Positions 5,351 through 7,453 of a DNA stretch of 7,453 nucleotides are shown here, piece by piece. Each line of letters starts with the position of its first letter. Position 1 is the stretch's first letter. The notes beneath the pieces were generated by a model. That model saw only the letters and a program-made list of their open reading frames with translations, searched no databases and had not been told where the DNA came from. The translations under genes and the position numbers were made by a program. Source of the DNA: Methanothrix sp. (GTDB taxonomy: Archaea; Halobacteriota; Methanosarcinia; Methanotrichales; Methanotrichaceae); contig JAAZNX010000112.1 in the NCBI GenBank assembly GCA_012798025.1, positions 1-7,453 of the forward strand, read 5' to 3'.

Positions 5351-7071
5351 TGCACCCCCAACCCCGAGAGAGTCCAGTGCATCGCTCCCCCTGCTAATAG
5401 AGCGGTGGCCAGCATTATGGCGGTGGATTTCGCCGTATCCTTCATCCCCAGCTCCCGGATCAGCAGGGCAAATGTGGCCACACAGGGGAAATAAAGGGAG
5501 AGCACTAAGGTTGCCACCACCATCTGCTGGGCGGTCAATCCCAGGGGCAAGAGCATTCCCACTGCCAGGTCCTTCCGGAGAAAACCCACCAACAGGGCGG
5601 CCACTGCCTCGCCGGGGATATTCAGCCACCCCTCCATGAAAGGAGCAAAGATGCGCCCGATCCACTCGATGAAGCCTACCGTGTAGAGGACATTGACCAG
5701 CAGCACTCCTAAAAACAGGAAGGGTATGGCCTCGGAGAGAAACCAGCGAATGCGCATCCAGGTCTTCTTCAGGATCATACCCAGCCCCGGCCTTCGGTAG
5801 GGTGGTATCTCCAGAAAGATCTCCGGGCTCTCTCCTTTCACCATCCGGTTCAATATCAGCCCTGCGACGATATAGACAAGAGCCAGGGTGGCAAAGACCA
5901 GGAATATATATCTCTGGCCATATGAGCCCAGCACCCCGAAGATCATGGCCGATTTGGCGGTGCAGGGCACAGCCAGTCCCAGGAGGGTGGCGGAGATAAA
6001 ACGCTGCTTTCTGGTCTCCAGGGTTCTCGTGGCCAGCACTCCTGGCACATTGCAGCCCAGCCCCAGGAAGAGGGGTATGATGGCATGGCCGTGCATGCCC
6101 AGGCGGTGGAAGAGGTTATCGGATAAAGTGGCCAGCCTGGGCAGATAGCCCGAATCCTCCAGGATGGATAAGACCAGATAGAAGCCCACGATATAGGGAA
6201 GGACCATGGCCAGGGGAACATAGATGCCTGTGGTCAGAACCCCCATGGACTGGACATAATCGATCTCGCCATCTATCAGCCTGCCAATGAGAAGATCATG
6301 CAGCATACCAGGACCAAGCGCCTCGCTGATGGACATGGCCAGGGGGCGGTAGAGCTCGAAGAGCGGCTCGAAGAGGTGTGAGATCATGACCTCGCCGATG
6401 AACCTCACTGTGCTGAAGGTAGCGATCATTATCGGCAGAGCGATGGGCACTCCTGTTGCTGGCTTAATGGTGGCCTCGCTGATCTTGCTGCCGATTCCCG
6501 GATGGCGGTGAGTGACCCTCTGCACCTCTTTAGTGATGCGACCAATACGGCTCCACTTCTCCTCCTCGCTCAGTGCTTCAGCATCCGCAGGAGATCGGGC
6601 CTGGTCCAGCCGGCGGACCAGCTCCGCTATCCCCTCGCCAGTGAGGGCGGTGGTGGCAACAACCGGCACCTGCAAGCGGGCCTCCAGTGCCTCCAGGTCG
6701 ATCTGTATCCCCGATCTCTTCGCCTCATCCCACATGTTCAGCACAACGATCATGGGCTTCTTGCTCTCCAGCAGCTCCAGGGTGAGGAAGAGGTTTCTTT
6801 CCAGGTTGGTGGAATCAACCACGTTGATGATCAGATCCGCCCAGCGCAATACCTCTACTGTTACCTCTTCCACCGGGCTGGTGGGCTGGAGGGAATAGGT
6901 CCCGGGGGCATCTATCAGCTCCACCGGTTCTCCCTTAATGCGGGCCCTGCCGCGGGAGAAGTCCACTGTGGTGCCCGGATAGTTGGATGTGATCACCTCA
7001 GCCCTGGTCAGACGGGAGAATACCACGCTCTTTCCGATGTTCGGATTGCCCATCAGCACTATTCGCTTCAA
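5347..7071 (-). CDS. feoB: Ferrous iron transport protein B
   Basis: This is the membrane Fe(II) importer with an N-terminal GTPase domain, 574 residues. The G motifs are G1 GNPNIGKS (8-15), G2 at GTT (33-35), G3 DAPG (54-57), G4 NMWD (112-115) and G5 TTALTGEG (140-147). A short helical linker (about 165-205) leads to the membrane domain. That domain has the FeoB gate sequences FLGLGCNVPGVLATRTLE (335-352) and YFPCVATFALLIRE (527-540), the AVPCTAKSA segment (367-375, Cys370), and EIPPYRRP (421-428). It is shorter than E. coli FeoB (about 770 residues) but complete in its motifs. The start is TTG (7071-7069); no ATG fits, since the next Met would cut the first strand of the G domain. TTG overlaps the feoA TGA (TTGA), with GGTGAGGGTGGAGGG directly upstream. 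It is coupled to feoA above and dtxR below. Confidence 0.96.
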   Translation of the reverse strand: MKRIVLMGNPNIGKSVVFSRLTRAEVITSNYPGTTVDFSRGRARIKGEPVELIDAPGTYSLQPTSPVEEVTVEVLRWADLIINVVDSTNLERNLFLTLELLESKKPMIVVLNMWDEAKRSGIQIDLEALEARLQVPVVATTALTGEGIAELVRRLDQARSPADAEALSEEEKWSRIGRITKEVQRVTHRHPGIGSKISEATIKPATGVPIALPIMIATFSTVRFIGEVMISHLFEPLFELYRPLAMSISEALGPGMLHDLLIGRLIDGEIDYVQSMGVLTTGIYVPLAMVLPYIVGFYLVLSILEDSGYLPRLATLSDNLFHRLGMHGHAIIPLFLGLGCNVPGVLATRTLETRKQRFISATLLGLAVPCTAKSAMIFGVLGSYGQRYIFLVFATLALVYIVAGLILNRMVKGESPEIFLEIPPYRRPGLGMILKKTWMRIRWFLSEAIPFLFLGVLLVNVLYTVGFIEWIGRIFAPFMEGWLNIPGEAVAALLVGFLRKDLAVGMLLPLGLTAQQMVVATLVLSLYFPCVATFALLIRELGMKDTAKSTAIMLATALLAGGAMHWTLSGLGVQ

Positions 7072-7304
7072 CCCTCCACCCTCACCATCACTCTCTGGGC
7101 GATGCTCCTGCCCAATGTGATCTGTCTGCCATCGATATCCAGCACTATAGGTCCGGCAAAGGGATGGACGGCCACCACCCTCAGCCTCTTGCCCTCCCTG
7201 ATCCCCACGGTTCGCAGCTTTCTCTGAAAAGAGCCGCCCTGGCCCAGCAGTGCCGTAACCTGGGCCACCGCCCCCGCTCTCAGGCTGGTAATTGGCATTT
7301 GCAT
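7068..7304 (-). CDS. feoA: Ferrous iron transport protein A (SH3-like)
   Basis: This is a small cytoplasmic SH3-fold protein that supports FeoB in Fe(II) uptake. The 78-residue product has the family pattern: MPITSLRAGAVAQV at the start, LRTVGIREGKRLRVV (30-44), HPFAGPIVLDIDGRQITL (47-64), and a final A-x-R-V-M-V strand. FeoA is usually about 75 residues, which favours the ATG at 7304-7302 (AGGG seven bases upstream) over the longer frame from 7367 that would add 21 unlike residues and run through the operator region. An ATG two codons later (7298) is also possible. It is the first gene of feoA-feoB-dtxR, and its TGA overlaps the feoB start. Confidence 0.93.
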   Translation of the reverse strand: MQMPITSLRAGAVAQVTALLGQGGSFQRKLRTVGIREGKRLRVVAVHPFAGPIVLDIDGRQITLGRSIAQRVMVRVEG

Positions 7305-7327
7305 TGTGTATCCCTGTTCTCCCTGAT

Positions 7328-7345
7328 TTTTAGGTGAGACTAAAA
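7328..7345 (-). promoter_or_regulatory. DtxR-box-like operator, proximal copy
   Basis: On the plus strand this reads TTTTAGGTGAGACTAAAA, an imperfect palindrome with perfect TTTTAG/CTAAAA arms. Its 14-base core TTAGGTGAGACTAA matches 12 of 14 positions of the TTAGGTTAGCCTAA part of the DtxR consensus as I remember it. It lies 24 bases before the feoA start, in the expected leader. The likely ligand is the DtxR-type protein encoded at the end of the same operon. Confidence 0.65.
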
Positions 7346-7365
7346 TAGGAGCATGGTAGATAAAC

Positions 7366-7383
7366 ATTTCGTCTTACCTAAAA
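7366..7383 (-). promoter_or_regulatory. DtxR-box-like operator, distal copy (inverted)
   Basis: On the minus strand this reads TTTTAGGTAAGACGAAAT, identical at 15 of 18 positions to the proximal box but in the opposite orientation. The best part, TTTTAGGTRAGAC, matches in 12 of 13 bases. Centres of the two boxes are 38 bases apart. This copy overlaps or immediately follows the expected transcription start, a position suited to repression. Confidence 0.62.
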
Positions 7384-7396
7384 GGGGTGGATTCAA

Positions 7397-7420
7397 GAAA
7401 TTAATTTTCGGATTTTATAA
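7397..7420 (-). promoter_or_regulatory. Candidate archaeal promoter for feoA-feoB-dtxR
   Basis: Read on the minus strand, TTATAAAAT (plus 7412-7420) and CGAAAATTAATTTC (7397-7410) are two overlapping-range TATA-like candidates. They predict transcription starts near 7389 and 7376. Both put the DtxR-like boxes at or just after the start. The second has a purine/A-rich BRE-like flank. Chosen by eye. Confidence 0.45.
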
Positions 7421-7453
7421 GACTGAGTAGATCCTAAACTCCGTCCTTCTTAA

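Noticed and set aside
5351..5665. 105-codon N-terminal extension of the dtxR frame
   Set aside because: These codons are feoB read out of frame; the DtxR domain starts exactly at the ATG overlapping the feoB stop.
6502..7227. 241-codon plus-strand open frame antisense to feoB
   Set aside because: It lies wholly opposite the GTPase domain of feoB, whose motifs are unmistakable; the translated product has no recognisable pattern and no separate promoter.
7415..7453. Minus-strand frame open from the right edge to TAA, as the end of a gene upstream of feoA
   Set aside because: Twelve codons are too few to separate from chance, and the stretch overlaps the probable feo promoter.

Overview
The window reads as chromosomal DNA of a methanogenic archaeon, most likely of the Methanothrix (Methanosaeta) type. 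This assignment is an inference. It rests on a small siroheme sulfite-reductase-like protein of the kind methanogens carry, archaeal TATA-like boxes upstream of genes, strong GGAGGTGA-type ribosome binding sites, and moderate G+C content with many AGG/AGA arginine codons. No rRNA or tRNA gene, insertion sequence or CRISPR array was seen.

Layout. Positions 1-234 hold no confident gene, only a 35-codon frame with a very good ribosome binding site just after the permease gene. Positions 235-2852 are a minus-strand operon, in transcription order: a small siroheme/[4Fe-4S] reductase-like protein with two ferredoxin clusters, then an ABC ATPase, then an ABC-2 permease. Positions 2853-3133 are a divergent intergenic region with promoter-like sequences facing both ways and a 14-base dyad. 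Positions 3134 to about 4881 (plus strand) are one decayed gene. Its 5' part is a HEAT-repeat domain that is still open. The 3' part looks like a kinase-fold domain without the catalytic aspartate. The two are separated by at least three frameshifts and one TGA stop. Positions 4844-7304 are a minus-strand ferrous-iron uptake operon, feoA-feoB-dtxR, whose genes overlap by 4 bases at each junction. The 3' end of dtxR runs antisense into the 3' end of the decayed gene.

How the genes work together. FeoA and FeoB import Fe(II). The third gene encodes a DtxR/MntR-type repressor with a cysteine at the position linked to iron rather than manganese sensing. Upstream of feoA lie two inverted copies of an 18-base DtxR-box-like sequence (7328-7345 and 7366-7383), next to the likely promoter. 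This gives a self-contained feedback loop: iron-loaded repressor shuts off its own operon. The reductase-ABC operon appears separate; the exporter's substrate cannot be deduced.

The most notable items are the paired iron operators, the decayed HEAT/kinase-like gene, the cysteine-rich tail of the regulator, and the unusual ATPase signature (S-W-G-M in place of S-G-G-Q).
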